Below are positions 44,350-52,889 of a DNA stretch of 64,000 bases, piece after piece; positions within the stretch are counted from its first letter, which is position 1, and every line of letters starts with the position of its first letter. The stretch lies in NCBI GenBank assembly GCA_900538575.1, contig UPZA01000003.1, positions 186,001-250,000 on the forward strand. Reading direction: 5' to 3'. A program made the translations under genes and the position numbers. The notes below the pieces were generated by a model. That model was not told the origin of the DNA. It did no database searches and worked only from the letters and a program-made list of their open reading frames with translations. The stretch comes from an uncultured Ruminococcus sp. (GTDB taxonomy: Bacteria; Bacillota; Clostridia; Oscillospirales; Ruminococcaceae).

Positions 44350-45282
44350 CTAATCCATATATTTGCTGAGTACCTTGCTTATAAGCCTGTTACAAACGTA
44401 CATGGCTACAAACAGTACCATACATATTGCCGACGCATAACCCATCTCATACCTGACCCAACCGTAATCGTAAGCATGGGTCATAATTGTATGAGCCTTG
44501 TAATCCGTACTCGGAAAACCTACGAGATTCTGAGCAACGGTTCCGGCAGTAAACGAACCGACTATCTGCATAACGGCGGCAAACATGAGCTGAGGTCCCA
44601 TAGACGGTATCGTGATATAAATAAGCTCCTGCCAGCGGTTTTTTATACCCTCTATAGCGCCCGCCTCATACTGAGAACGGTCTATATTCTGAAAGCCCGC
44701 GCGAAGCGCAAGAAATCCCGCACCCAAGCTTATCCACATCTGGACGACGATCGTAACCCCCAGAATTGTATTAGCGTCTGTCAGCCACTGAACAGGCGAT
44801 GAAATAATACCGAGATTGAGCAGTATCGAATTCATATAGCCGTAAGAGTCGCCGCTGAAAATTATCTGCCATATCGTATATATATTAGCCATTGACGGCG
44901 CATAGAAAACCAGTGTAAATATAGTTTTAAGTCTTGGGTGAAGCTCGTTTATAAGCCATGCCAGCACAAAGCAGAGAACATAGCTTATAGGTCCCGTAAA
45001 GAGAGCGAATACGAGCGTTACCCTTATAGAACTCATAAATATCTTATCAGATAGGAATAACGTATAAAAGTTTGAAAGTCCCACATATTTAGGAAGCTGA
45101 ACCATGTTAAAATCCGTAAAGCCCATAGGGACAGACATAATAACCGGTACAATTGTAAATATCAGGAAAAATATCATAAAAGGCAGCATCATAAGATAGC
45201 ATTCCTTATTTTGCTTGACAGCAAGCCATGTCTGGCGTCTGCTTTCTTTTTTATCCCTTTTACCGATAGCGGCTGAATCCAA
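44350..45282 (-). CDS. Sugar ABC transporter permease, MalF-type (pair A)
   Basis: A 310-aa CUT1 permease. N-terminal cytoplasmic Lys/Arg-rich segment, then six helices (first: MLPFMIFFLIFTIVPVIM) and the EAA loop DRSQYEAGAIEGIKNRWQEL. It begins with TTG at 45282, supported by AAGGAGGG 7 bases upstream; no ATG lies nearby in frame. It follows the solute-binding protein gene after a hairpin at 45320-45345. Confidence 0.92.
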   Translation of the reverse strand: MDSAAIGKRDKKESRRQTWLAVKQNKECYLMMLPFMIFFLIFTIVPVIMSVPMGFTDFNMVQLPKYVGLSNFYTLFLSDKIFMSSIRVTLVFALFTGPISYVLCFVLAWLINELHPRLKTIFTLVFYAPSMANIYTIWQIIFSGDSYGYMNSILLNLGIISSPVQWLTDANTILGVTIVVQMWISLGAGFLALRAGFQNIDRSQYEAGAIEGIKNRWQELIYITIPSMGPQLMFAAVMQIVGSFTAGTVAQNLVGFPSTDYKAHTIMTHAYDYGWVRYEMGYASAICMVLFVAMYVCNRLISKVLSKYMD

Positions 45283-45319
45283 ATTGTAACCCTCCTTATT
45301 TTATAATTTCACAAACGGG

Positions 45320-45345
45320 GAGCAGGCGCATAATGCGCCCGGCTC
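45320..45345 (-). other. Hairpin between the solute-binding protein gene and its permeases
   Basis: GGCGCA-TAA-TGCGCC, extended outward by GAGC / GCTC, stands in the 66-base gap without a T-run. It probably protects the upstream mRNA from 3' decay and so raises binding protein over permease levels, as seen in malE-malF type operons. Confidence 0.5.
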
Positions 45346-45348
45346 ACC

Positions 45349-48312
45349 TTAATTGTCAAGCCCAAGGTTTTCACGTTTTCTCGTAATCTCCTCGTTTATG
45401 TCCCTGTTATACCACATCAGGGTATCTCTTGGATTTTCCAGATTATTAACCGTTTCTCTGAAAGCGTTCATAATGTTTCTGGTAGTAGCATAGGAAGCCG
45501 GAATAACCGGAATCTCCACAAGCTCGCTTCTCTGCGAATTGAGCTTGCTAAGCTCCGACTGCGACCATGAAAGCTGCTGAAGCGCTTCGGTATTAGCCGC
45601 CTCAAAGCGTCCCATTGTACCAAGCAAGCCCTCAATCTGAGTTCCGTATTTAACCTGAACGTCTGTAGATGTAAACCACTTTACAAATTCCCATGTGGCG
45701 TCTGAATCGGATACTTTATTAAAGATAACCGCGGCAGTACCGTTTGAGTTGGCGGCGTGGGATATAGTTCCGTCCTCCCTGAGCGTGCCGGGAACGGTTG
45801 TGAAGTCCCACAGACCCTTGATTTCAGGCGACGCCACTGAAAGCTGGTTATAGAACGTATAATTCTGAATTACTATCGGATATTCGCCCGTTCTGAATCT
45901 GTTGAACGCGTCGTACGTCTGCTCAAAGCCGTATTTTGTATAGAAATCTGTCCATTCCTCAAACGACTGAACCGCTTCAATAGAATCCAGATTGGAAGCC
46001 GTCTGCTCCGGATTATAGTAATTCACGCCTTTCTGAAGCATGAGCATCGCAAACGTATGTCCAAGCTCTGTTGCCGGGGAAATATTGGCGGGAGGAAGAA
46101 CTAAACCGACGCCCATGTAATTTCTCTGTAAAGCGGGAAGCATGTCAATAAGTTCCTGCCAAGTCTCAGGAGGCGAATTTATTCCCAGCTCGGAAAGAAC
46201 GTCCTTTCTATAAAACATCATCGGCCACATCTGGTTTACCGGAATACCGTAGCACCCACCGTCATACTCATAGTTTACCGTTGCGTTTTCGTGAAATCTT
46301 GATTTTACCTCTTCATAATCGCTAAACTGCGAAAAATCCACAAGCAATCCCCTCGCCGCTAAATTGACGGGAAACTCTCCTCCCAAAAACAGCGCTACGT
46401 CCGGTCCCTTATCTGCAAGCGTAGCTTCCACAACTCCTCCTACAACAAGGTTTACCGAAATCGGTATGTCGGGATACCGCTGTGAAAAATCAGATTCTAC
46501 AAGGCTTTTGACAACCTGCGCCTGATCACGTCCGAGATTTACCCAGACATTTATAACCTCGCCGCCGGTTTCCTCCGAAAGCTGGGTATAATCCTCAAAG
46601 AAAGAGCTCCAGAAGGATCTGATGCTGAACCATAGGGATTTAAAGAAATTTTTCTTAATACTTGAGAAATCCTGATTTTCAGTAGAAAGCTCAATATAGT
46701 CTATTTCGAGCGGTTGGTTTCTGTAATCCCTCATCCATGAAGAAATAGCCGTTACATTATCCTTTATCTGTCCGAGATAATCAGGTATTTTGAGGGGCTT
46801 CTCAACACACTGGTCAAGAACTACGGTCATTCTTTCCAAAGCCGCCGCCTCAGAACCTTCGGAACCGGCAAGACTTTCAATGTTGTTCTGAACGTCCTTC
46901 AGATCCTGTGAAAGCTTCGCAAGCTCGTCTATAAGTCCCGGAATCTTGTCATGAACATAATAATCTGTATATTTATCCGGAGTAGGTCCCGTTATCATTA
47001 ATATCTGGCGATAATAATTGTTAAGCTCAAAAACCACATTGTCAAGTTTTCTCATGGAGTCTCCGATTTCTCCCGGAATGACCTCCATAGTAATCGTATG
47101 ACTCGCTCCGCCCGACAAATATATGTACATATCGTCGCCGTTCTTATCCTTGGGAGTAACGACGCTCCAGTCATTGTCATAAAAAAACTTAACCTGATCC
47201 AGCTCCTCACAGAGAACCTGGCCGTCAATATAGATTCTGCGATTGGAATAAAATCCTCTCATCTCGTTCTGTCTGGACTTTATTCCCATCTTATACCATC
47301 CGCCTTCCGCCGGTATCTCATCCGCAGGCACCTCAAAGGTTATCGTCTGAAGAGCCTTAGACCATGTGCCGCTGCCGATAGTGTTATAAAGCATATTTAC
47401 AGGACTTGAAGGCGAAACCATATAATTACTGTTATCGTTTGTCGGATAAAGCGTCGAATCGGATTTCTTCACAGCGTTTTCAGCCTCAATCCGAATCAGG
47501 CTGCTTTCAGTTCCGCCCTTTTCCGGAGCGTCCTTTACAGATTCCGTATACTCGGCATAATCCGGAAGATCAGACGGATTATAAAATTTAAAATATTCCA
47601 GCGCCATATTAGCCTTAGTTCCCTTAAACGAAACAGTATGGCTGCCCTTTTCAAGATAGAATATCAGCGGATCGTTAAAAAGACCGTCAACATCCTTTAT
47701 ATCGGAAGTAAGCCATTCGCCTTTCTGAATCTGAGCCGGCCTGATTTGATTGCCTCTGGAATCCTCGGTTATTTCCTTTTCATTTACCCATACCTTATTA
47801 ACCGATACTCGCGACGCGGTGTCATAAGGAGAACCGCCGTCTATCTCAATACCGAATTCAATAGTGGTAGCCGTTGATTCAATAGGAAAATACGACATGT
47901 TCATGCAGTAAATACCGCTTTCAGGAATATCTACCTTATATGTGATTTCACCCTCGTTTGAATTCCAAATCAAAACGTCAGACTTGGTTTCAGCCTCGTC
48001 TCCGTATTCTCCGACGGAAAAATCTCCGTTTTCAGCGGAGCTGTAATCCTTGAACCAGGTAAGTATTTCAGCGTCCGGACGATTTTCGCCGGAATACTGA
48101 TCGTAATAATCGCTGTACGTATTCTGAGCAACGTAAAGAGGCTCGGTTTCTTCTGATACAGGCGCGACGTCCGCAGCTTCCAGAGAAAGCTCGGCTGAGG
48201 AACCGTTATTATCATCTGCCGGCTCTCCTGAAACAGAACCGGACGGTGAAAAACATAAAAGCAGCGCCGCCGAAAAAGAAAGTATTCTTTTGGATATTTT
48301 GTTTTTTATCAT
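45349..48312 (-). CDS. Giant extracellular solute-binding protein with carbohydrate-binding-like modules
   Basis: A 987-aa exported protein, more than twice the usual 420-450 aa of a sugar-binding protein. Signal peptide (SKRILSFSAALLLCFSPSGS; no good lipobox). Module 1 (about 50-255) and module 2 (about 270-440, opening IRIEAENAVKKSD) are beta-rich, CBM6/35-like jelly rolls. A helical spacer (about 450-590, LIDELAKLSQDLKDVQNNIE) follows, then the family 1 solute-binding domain (about 600-980): VINVWVNLGRDQAQVVKSL, GPDVALFLGGEFPVNLAARG, YGIPVNQMWPMMFYRKDVL, PETWQELIDML. First gene of the operon, under a perfect promoter. The sugar is unknown. Without a lipid anchor it may be held by the operon's membrane proteins; that is inference. 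Confidence 0.87.
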   Translation of the reverse strand: MIKNKISKRILSFSAALLLCFSPSGSVSGEPADDNNGSSAELSLEAADVAPVSEETEPLYVAQNTYSDYYDQYSGENRPDAEILTWFKDYSSAENGDFSVGEYGDEAETKSDVLIWNSNEGEITYKVDIPESGIYCMNMSYFPIESTATTIEFGIEIDGGSPYDTASRVSVNKVWVNEKEITEDSRGNQIRPAQIQKGEWLTSDIKDVDGLFNDPLIFYLEKGSHTVSFKGTKANMALEYFKFYNPSDLPDYAEYTESVKDAPEKGGTESSLIRIEAENAVKKSDSTLYPTNDNSNYMVSPSSPVNMLYNTIGSGTWSKALQTITFEVPADEIPAEGGWYKMGIKSRQNEMRGFYSNRRIYIDGQVLCEELDQVKFFYDNDWSVVTPKDKNGDDMYIYLSGGASHTITMEVIPGEIGDSMRKLDNVVFELNNYYRQILMITGPTPDKYTDYYVHDKIPGLIDELAKLSQDLKDVQNNIESLAGSEGSEAAALERMTVVLDQCVEKPLKIPDYLGQIKDNVTAISSWMRDYRNQPLEIDYIELSTENQDFSSIKKNFFKSLWFSIRSFWSSFFEDYTQLSEETGGEVINVWVNLGRDQAQVVKSLVESDFSQRYPDIPISVNLVVGGVVEATLADKGPDVALFLGGEFPVNLAARGLLVDFSQFSDYEEVKSRFHENATVNYEYDGGCYGIPVNQMWPMMFYRKDVLSELGINSPPETWQELIDMLPALQRNYMGVGLVLPPANISPATELGHTFAMLMLQKGVNYYNPEQTASNLDSIEAVQSFEEWTDFYTKYGFEQTYDAFNRFRTGEYPIVIQNYTFYNQLSVASPEIKGLWDFTTVPGTLREDGTISHAANSNGTAAVIFNKVSDSDATWEFVKWFTSTDVQVKYGTQIEGLLGTMGRFEAANTEALQQLSWSQSELSKLNSQRSELVEIPVIPASYATTRNIMNAFRETVNNLENPRDTLMWYNRDINEEITRKRENLGLDN

Positions 48313-48534
48313 TTTTTTCCACCTTTCCGTAAAGATAAAAATCCAAGGCGGTATACCTGTTAAAGACCGCGGCTATACGCGGCTCCGCCTTTATGCATAT
48401 CCGTCCGCATATTCCGTTCGCGGACAGCCGAACGCCCTCCTCACATCTCTGCCGAATAATCTTAGCAAAATAAATAATTTAAAAATAAATCCGCCTTCTG
48501 CAACGGCAAGTTGTCAAAAATGCATAAGTATCTG
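48313..48534 (-). promoter_or_regulatory. Long structured leader of the dual-permease ABC operon
   Basis: From the predicted start (about 48534) to the ATG at 48312 there are about 220 untranslated bases. They hold short GC hairpins (CGTTCG..CGAACG near 48410-48435; CCGCG..CGCGG near 48368-48383) and no credible leader peptide. I do not recognise a known riboswitch class. The length is unusual for this window, where most leaders are 30-120 bases. Confidence 0.4.
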
Positions 48535-48540
48535 ATATTA

Positions 48541-48569
48541 ATTATAGCAATATAAGGCGATATTGTCAA
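48541..48569 (-). promoter_or_regulatory. Perfect-consensus promoter of the dual-permease ABC operon
   Basis: Minus-strand TTGACA (48569-48564), 17 bases, TATAAT (48546-48541): exact consensus in both boxes. One promoter can drive all eight genes down to the terminator at 36981. Confidence 0.75.
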
Positions 48570-48645
48570 GTTGTAAAATAATATACTGAATTATATCCCT
48601 AAACATCCTTATACGTCTTATTTCGATCAGACAAAGCAGAAAAAC

Positions 48646-48670
48646 AGGGCGCTTATCACTAAAGCGCCCT
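48646..48670 (-). terminator. Terminator after the GNAT gene
   Basis: Stem AGGGCGCTT / AAGCGCCCT followed by GTTTTTCT on the minus strand. It lies about 145 bases after the GNAT stop; I see no supported gene in the gap. Confidence 0.65.
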
Positions 48671-48816
48671 GGCCGCAAGCCCTAACGTTTAATTTTTATT
48701 TATTTTGGGGTACCCTTTCCATAAAATCCCTGCTTTTCTCCAACGAAATCAGCGTGAATTTTGCTTGTTGGGAATAATATCACAAACCCTTGCGTAAGTC
48801 GGAATCTGTCAAGATT

Positions 48817-49419
48817 TTATAGCTTTCTTCTATATAGCAAACATTTCAAATCGACCTCTTCAGAAAGCTCGAGAACAATTTTTTGCTCGCCTACTCGCTC
48901 AAATCCCCTATGCTCATAAAATTGATACGTGCAGTTTGTATCGGTAAACAGATAAATTTCTTTTCCTGATTCTCGCCGTACAAGTTCATTTAATAAGAAA
49001 GTACCTATCCCTTTTGTTTTGCTTTTTGGATTGGACGCTAAAAAACGAATTTCTCCATCCGGAGTATAGCGCTCGGCGTATTTATCAAACATTTTTTTGT
49101 TAGCCTCGTTATAAGGCATAACGCCTCCACCAAAGAACAGGTTTTGAATATTATCTATAAGCTTGATATATAATCGTTTCCCAAAGGATTTATATGGCTT
49201 TTTTTCGCCTTTTATATCAGCAATAAGAACTCCCAAAAGTTCGTTATCCTCGTAAGCGGCAATGATTTGAGTTGCATTGGTGTATTCTAAATACCAAAAA
49301 TATCTACCGTATGCGTTAAGAATATACTTGTTCTTTAAGTATTTTTCAAAGTGCATTCCTGCTATTGCGTATTGAATGACCTTCTTAAAATCTTTCTTTT
49401 TCAATTCCTTTATTTTCAT
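48817..49419 (-). CDS. GNAT-family acetyltransferase (AT-rich)
   Basis: A 200-aa Gcn5-type N-acetyltransferase. The acetyl-CoA loop is recognisable in NPKSKTKGIGTFLLNELVRR, with the following strand IYLFTDTNCTYQFYEHRGFERVG (shown here in part: the YQFYEHRGF end is typical). The first 60 residues are Lys/Tyr rich. Its codons are visibly more AT-rich than the flanking operons, suggesting acquisition by transfer. The substrate is unknown. It is an isolated gene with its own terminator. Confidence 0.82.
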   Translation of the reverse strand: MKIKELKKKDFKKVIQYAIAGMHFEKYLKNKYILNAYGRYFWYLEYTNATQIIAAYEDNELLGVLIADIKGEKKPYKSFGKRLYIKLIDNIQNLFFGGGVMPYNEANKKMFDKYAERYTPDGEIRFLASNPKSKTKGIGTFLLNELVRRESGKEIYLFTDTNCTYQFYEHRGFERVGEQKIVLELSEEVDLKCLLYRRKL

Positions 49420-49659
49420 TACAGCAAATTACCTCGTCAAATTCATTAATATGTTTGTAGTATAACGAACGTATATGACTTTTTCTATCATTTCTCTACA
49501 TTGGTACGAAATAGCAGAGCCGGCCGTCCTCGTCAACGGTCGAGACGAACGGCTTTGCCCGCCCCGCAAGCGCGTTTGTCCCTGCTCATAGGCAGACAAG
49601 AGAGCGAAAGCAACGAGCGCTTTCGCCTCTTTCCTTATATCTGTCCGTATTGTTTTATT
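49420..49659. other. Short GC-rich gap with hairpins, no gene seen
   Basis: The 240 bases between the GNAT and lipoprotein genes are GC-rich in the stretch 49515-49635, unlike most gaps here. They contain the stem GCGAAAGC / GCTTTCGC (49596-49627) and a second imperfect stem around GCCGTCCTCGTC / GACGAACGGC (49522-49553). No ORF is supported. It may be remnant or mobile DNA. Confidence 0.35.
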
Positions 49660-50301
49660 TTATAATTCCTTAACAGCGTCTTTAGTAATATCAAAGGCAA
49701 GAGCGTCCTTTTGGCCGGTTCCCTGAGGAGTAAAATAAACGGTCATGGTTTCCCAGACTGAATAAACGCCGATAGCGGCATAGCCCTTAACAGTTTCTCC
49801 GGGCTTTAAGGTCGCGTTAAGGGACTCCATATCCTTTATTTTGTCCTCCGCCTTTAGCATTGCTTCCACGCCGGTTGTCACCGTATTTCTCTCACCGTCC
49901 ATATATTCGACTTTGACATCGAATGCGTTGACGTCGATATCAGAATCGGTATTATTAGTTATTTCAAAAACAAACGCTATTACCTGCCTGTCGTAATTTA
50001 CTTGCTCCGCCTTTATTTCTCCCACGTCAAAAATATCGGTAAGGGTTACGTCCAAACCGGACACCTCGGATTTAACGCCCTGCTGAATCTGCTGCGTAGG
50101 TATATTTTCGATCAGCTCGTCCTGCGGAACAACCTGCCCGTCGCCGTTTTCCATGCCCTCCGTCTGCTGAACGTACTCGTTTGACGAACCGTCATAATAA
50201 ACTATGCCGTTTTCAGTAACGTTTCTTTTATCGGAACATCCGGCTGAAAAAATTAAAGTTACCGCAGAGCAAACCGTTATAACTTTTTTTATATTTTTCA
50301 C
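49660..50301 (-). CDS. Lipoprotein with DUF4352/DUF5067-like beta-sandwich
   Basis: A 213-aa lipoprotein: signal peptide with lipobox SAGC (Cys22), then a Gln/Glu-rich linker. A C-terminal Ig-like (telokin-like) domain follows (about 90-205) with VIAFVFEITNNTDSDIDVNA, ATLKPGETVKGYAAIGV and WETMTVYFTP. Such domains occur in many Firmicute surface lipoproteins of unknown role. It stands alone. The family assignment is by pattern only. Confidence 0.75.
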   Translation of the reverse strand: MKNIKKVITVCSAVTLIFSAGCSDKRNVTENGIVYYDGSSNEYVQQTEGMENGDGQVVPQDELIENIPTQQIQQGVKSEVSGLDVTLTDIFDVGEIKAEQVNYDRQVIAFVFEITNNTDSDIDVNAFDVKVEYMDGERNTVTTGVEAMLKAEDKIKDMESLNATLKPGETVKGYAAIGVYSVWETMTVYFTPQGTGQKDALAFDITKDAVKEL

Positions 50302-50398
50302 AATAGAATCTCCTTAAATAAAAAATTTCTGTTTATAATAATATGATTATAACATTATATCGCAAAATTTGCAACAGTTAATAATAAACAAAAAAACA

Positions 50399-50424
50399 AA
50401 CTCCCCGTTAAAAAACAGAGAGCT
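50399..50424 (-). terminator. Terminator of the ferredoxin gene
   Basis: On the minus strand AGCTCTCTGTT pairs with AACGGGGAGTT (with three G-U pairs) around a TTTT loop, followed by TGTTTTTTTG. Confidence 0.55.
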
Positions 50425-50449
50425 TATTTTCAAATGTATTTCAGTTAAA

Positions 50450-50620
50450 TTACTGAGCTGCCGGAGCGTCAACAGGACATGTGCCTGCACAAGCGCCGCA
50501 GTCAATACACTTTTCAGGATCGATAACGTATTTTCCGTCTCCCTCTGAAATAGCCTCAACAGGACATTCTGCCGCGCAAGCGCCGCAGCTGATGCATTCG
50601 TCTGAAATTGCGTATGCCAT
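50450..50620 (-). CDS. 2[4Fe-4S] ferredoxin
   Basis: A 56-aa clostridial-type ferredoxin. Both cluster motifs are complete: CISCGACAAECPV and CIDCGACAGTCPV, with two near-identical halves as expected from the ancient gene duplication. It carries low-potential electrons in the cytosol and is the natural partner of the PFOR at 13216. GGAGGTG lies 7 bases before the ATG at 50620. It is a single-gene unit with its own terminator. Confidence 0.96.
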   Translation of the reverse strand: MAYAISDECISCGACAAECPVEAISEGDGKYVIDPEKCIDCGACAGTCPVDAPAAQ

Positions 50621-50731
50621 TAAAAACACCTCCGTTTTTGTCTTTTGCGGTATATGAACTGTTTTCTTACAGCCCTAAATATATTCTAACATATTTTTAT
50701 AAAATTGCAATACCTTTTTTTAATTTAATGG

Positions 50732-50760
50732 TTGACAAAGTTTTACTAAGGGTATACTAT
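50732..50760 (+). promoter_or_regulatory. Promoter of the amidohydrolase gene
   Basis: TTGACA (50732-50737), 17 bases, TACTAT (50755-50760). AAAGGAGA precedes the ATG at 50788. Confidence 0.5.
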
Positions 50761-50787
50761 ATTTAATAGTAAAAAGGAGATGTTCAG

Positions 50788-51591
50788 ATGTATATTGATT
50801 TTCATACCCACGCCTTCGCCGATAAAATTGCGGGAAGAGCAATGGAGGCTCTTTCGGCTACCTCCGGCTTAAAGCCGTATACGGACGGAACCCTGTGCGG
50901 TCTTAAAAAAAAGCTCAGGGAACGCGATATTAGCGCGGCGGTCGTACTTCCGATTGCGACAAAGCCGTCTCAGCAGAGGGTTGTCAACGACTGGGCCGCG
51001 GATATTAACGGAAAAAACGGTATATATTCGTTCGGAAGCGTGCATCCGGACGCGGACGACGCCGTTCAAACGCTTGAAAGCATAAAGGCGTCAGGACTGC
51101 ACGGCGTCAAGCTGCATCCGGACTACCAGGGCTTTTTTGTAGAGGATGAAAAAGCTTTTCCCATCTATCAGAAATGCTCGGAGCTTAACCTTCCGATTAC
51201 TTTTCACGCAGGCTACGATCCTCTTTCGCCCGAACTGATTCACGGTACGCCGGAGGGCTTTCTAAAGGTTTACGAGTCATTTCCTAAGCTTACCATGATA
51301 ATCGCCCACTGCGGAGGTATGTATCGCTGGGACGGCGTTGAAAGACTGCTGGCGGGAAAAAGCGGCGGCATCTATTTTGACGTAGGCTTCACCGCCGGAG
51401 AAATCGGTGAAAAGCAGCTTCTGAGAATTATAAAAAAGCACGGAGCAGACAGAATTCTTTTAGGAAGCGACTGCCCTTGGGACGATCCGGAAAACGAAAT
51501 TAATATGATCCGCAGACTTCCCTTAAGCGAAGAGGAAAAGGATATGATTTTCTACAAGAACGCCCTAAGACTTCTAAAGCTTGAAATATAA
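50788..51591 (+). CDS. Amidohydrolase-2 family metal-dependent hydrolase
   Basis: A 267-aa TIM-barrel protein of the amidohydrolase 2 (ACMSD-like) family. Metal and active-site motifs are DFHTHAFAD (HxH), GVKLHPDYQGFF, ITFHAGYD (His), IIAHCGGMYRW (His) and LLGSDCPWDDP (Asp). The family includes decarboxylases and lactone or amide hydrolases; the substrate cannot be predicted. Single gene with promoter and terminator. No pathway neighbours are obvious. Confidence 0.88.
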   Translation: MYIDFHTHAFADKIAGRAMEALSATSGLKPYTDGTLCGLKKKLRERDISAAVVLPIATKPSQQRVVNDWAADINGKNGIYSFGSVHPDADDAVQTLESIKASGLHGVKLHPDYQGFFVEDEKAFPIYQKCSELNLPITFHAGYDPLSPELIHGTPEGFLKVYESFPKLTMIIAHCGGMYRWDGVERLLAGKSGGIYFDVGFTAGEIGEKQLLRIIKKHGADRILLGSDCPWDDPENEINMIRRLPLSEEEKDMIFYKNALRLLKLEI

Positions 51592-51593
51592 TG

Positions 51594-51620
51594 AAAGCCT
51601 CCCGATTCAAGGAGGCTTTT
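51594..51620. terminator. Terminator between amidohydrolase and DUF4363 genes
   Basis: Stem AAAGCCTCC / GGAGGCTTT with a loop of 8, followed by TT. It can serve both converging genes. Confidence 0.65.
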
Positions 51621-51630
51621 AAAGCAGATA

Positions 51631-52008
51631 TCAAAGGATATTGGTCCATCTGGGTATTTCGCTTTCCACTATCCATTTTATAGACGATTCGGCGGTGTCA
51701 TATTCCGCGTTTAGCTCGTCATTATCAGTTTCTATAAGCGCCTTCAAACGGGACATGGAATTCTGCGTAGCCGAAATTTTATCATTATTGACAAAAACGC
51801 TTGCGTAAGTATGAAATTTATCCCATTCCTCCAGCAACGCGTCGACCGATTCCAGAGCTTCTTCCTTTTTTCCCTTATCAGAAAGCTCCCTTGTTTCATC
51901 AAGCATGGCAATAATTTCGTCGGTTTCATTTTTTAGCATAAAAAAACCTACTGCGCCAAGAACAATTATAGCCGCTATAATGCCTATACTGATTTTAATT
52001 CTTATCAT
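51631..52008 (-). CDS. DUF4363-family membrane protein
   Basis: A 125-aa protein with one N-terminal helix (ISIGIIAAIIVLGAVGFFML) and an extracytoplasmic four-helix-like, Glu-rich domain (about 30-125). It fits DUF4363, which is often found beside DUF421. Its start overlaps the DUF421 stop by 14 bases, so the two are coupled. The function is unknown. The ending ESEIPRWTNIL is characteristic of the family as I recall it. Confidence 0.78.
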   Translation of the reverse strand: MIRIKISIGIIAAIIVLGAVGFFMLKNETDEIIAMLDETRELSDKGKKEEALESVDALLEEWDKFHTYASVFVNNDKISATQNSMSRLKALIETDNDELNAEYDTAESSIKWIVESEIPRWTNIL

Positions 52009-52681
52009 TGCCGCTGCTCCTTTTTATCAAATTATATTTTCCGGTTTTATCCGCGGTAAGCAGAAAAATATCAGATATTTTCATATGCTTTCGGTCAATC
52101 AGATCATAAAGCCATTGTTTTTTCAGACCTGAAACCTCAAGTCCCTTTTGTATCAGCTTTCCGTCTGATACAATAATAACCGGCGGATCCATTGAGGTTC
52201 CCGTAAGGTTAAGATCGTTATTAGTAACATTTCTCTGCGCGAATTTTTCATAGATCGAAACGCTTCCGTTAGTTTCAACAACCGCAAATTGTACGTCGGA
52301 AATATCGAATATATTGTTGCCCCGCAGAGCCGTCATCAAATCGTCCACCGAAAATCTCAGTTCTCTCATAACCTTCTGATCAAGCGTTCCGTCCCTGATT
52401 ATAACCTTGGGGCTGCCGGACACTATATGCCGTATCCTTTTTGATTTCAGGGATATCCACGACATTATTACCTCAAAGCAGACAAGCGACAATATAGGAA
52501 GAATCCCCATTACAAGCGGTATATTCAGGTCCTCAAGCGGAAGGGTGGCAATATTTGAAACTAAAATAGTAATAACAAGCTCCGACGGCTGCAGCTCGCC
52601 TATCTGCCTCTTTCCCATAAGTCTGACTGAAAATATTACAATTATATATAAAATAATTGCACGGATAAATACAATATTCAA
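51995..52681 (-). CDS. DUF421 (YetF/YcaP-like) membrane protein
   Basis: A 228-aa protein: three N-terminal helices (first: FIRAIILYIIVIFSVRLMG) with the hallmark MGKRQIGELQPSELVITILV, then a cytosolic tail with LRFSVDDLMTALRGNNIFDI and VQFAVVETNGSVSI. DUF421 proteins occur in many spore-formers and are linked to envelope or spore functions without a known activity. It starts with TTG at 52681, supported by GGAAGGG 6 bases upstream. It forms a two-gene unit with DUF4363. Confidence 0.88.
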   Translation of the reverse strand: MNIVFIRAIILYIIVIFSVRLMGKRQIGELQPSELVITILVSNIATLPLEDLNIPLVMGILPILSLVCFEVIMSWISLKSKRIRHIVSGSPKVIIRDGTLDQKVMRELRFSVDDLMTALRGNNIFDISDVQFAVVETNGSVSIYEKFAQRNVTNNDLNLTGTSMDPPVIIVSDGKLIQKGLEVSGLKKQWLYDLIDRKHMKISDIFLLTADKTGKYNLIKRSSGNDKN

Positions 52682-52889
52682 ATGAAACCCTTCCTTTCTA
52701 ACGCGCTGTATTTCATAATTAATCTTATTTTACACAATATTCGTCAAGCTATTCAGAAATTAAAAATAATCCTATAATATAAATAAAAATTAAAAAAATA
52801 AAAAAATAATATTCACTTTTATTTTTACCATTATAATGCTATAATAAATACACAAAATATAAAATAATTGATTGGAGTCAAGTAAAACT

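Noticed and set aside
48700..48780. Eight-codon minus-strand ORF (MERVPQNK) with AGGGA ahead of it
   Set aside because: Too short to judge; no hairpin or terminator arrangement shows it is a leader peptide.
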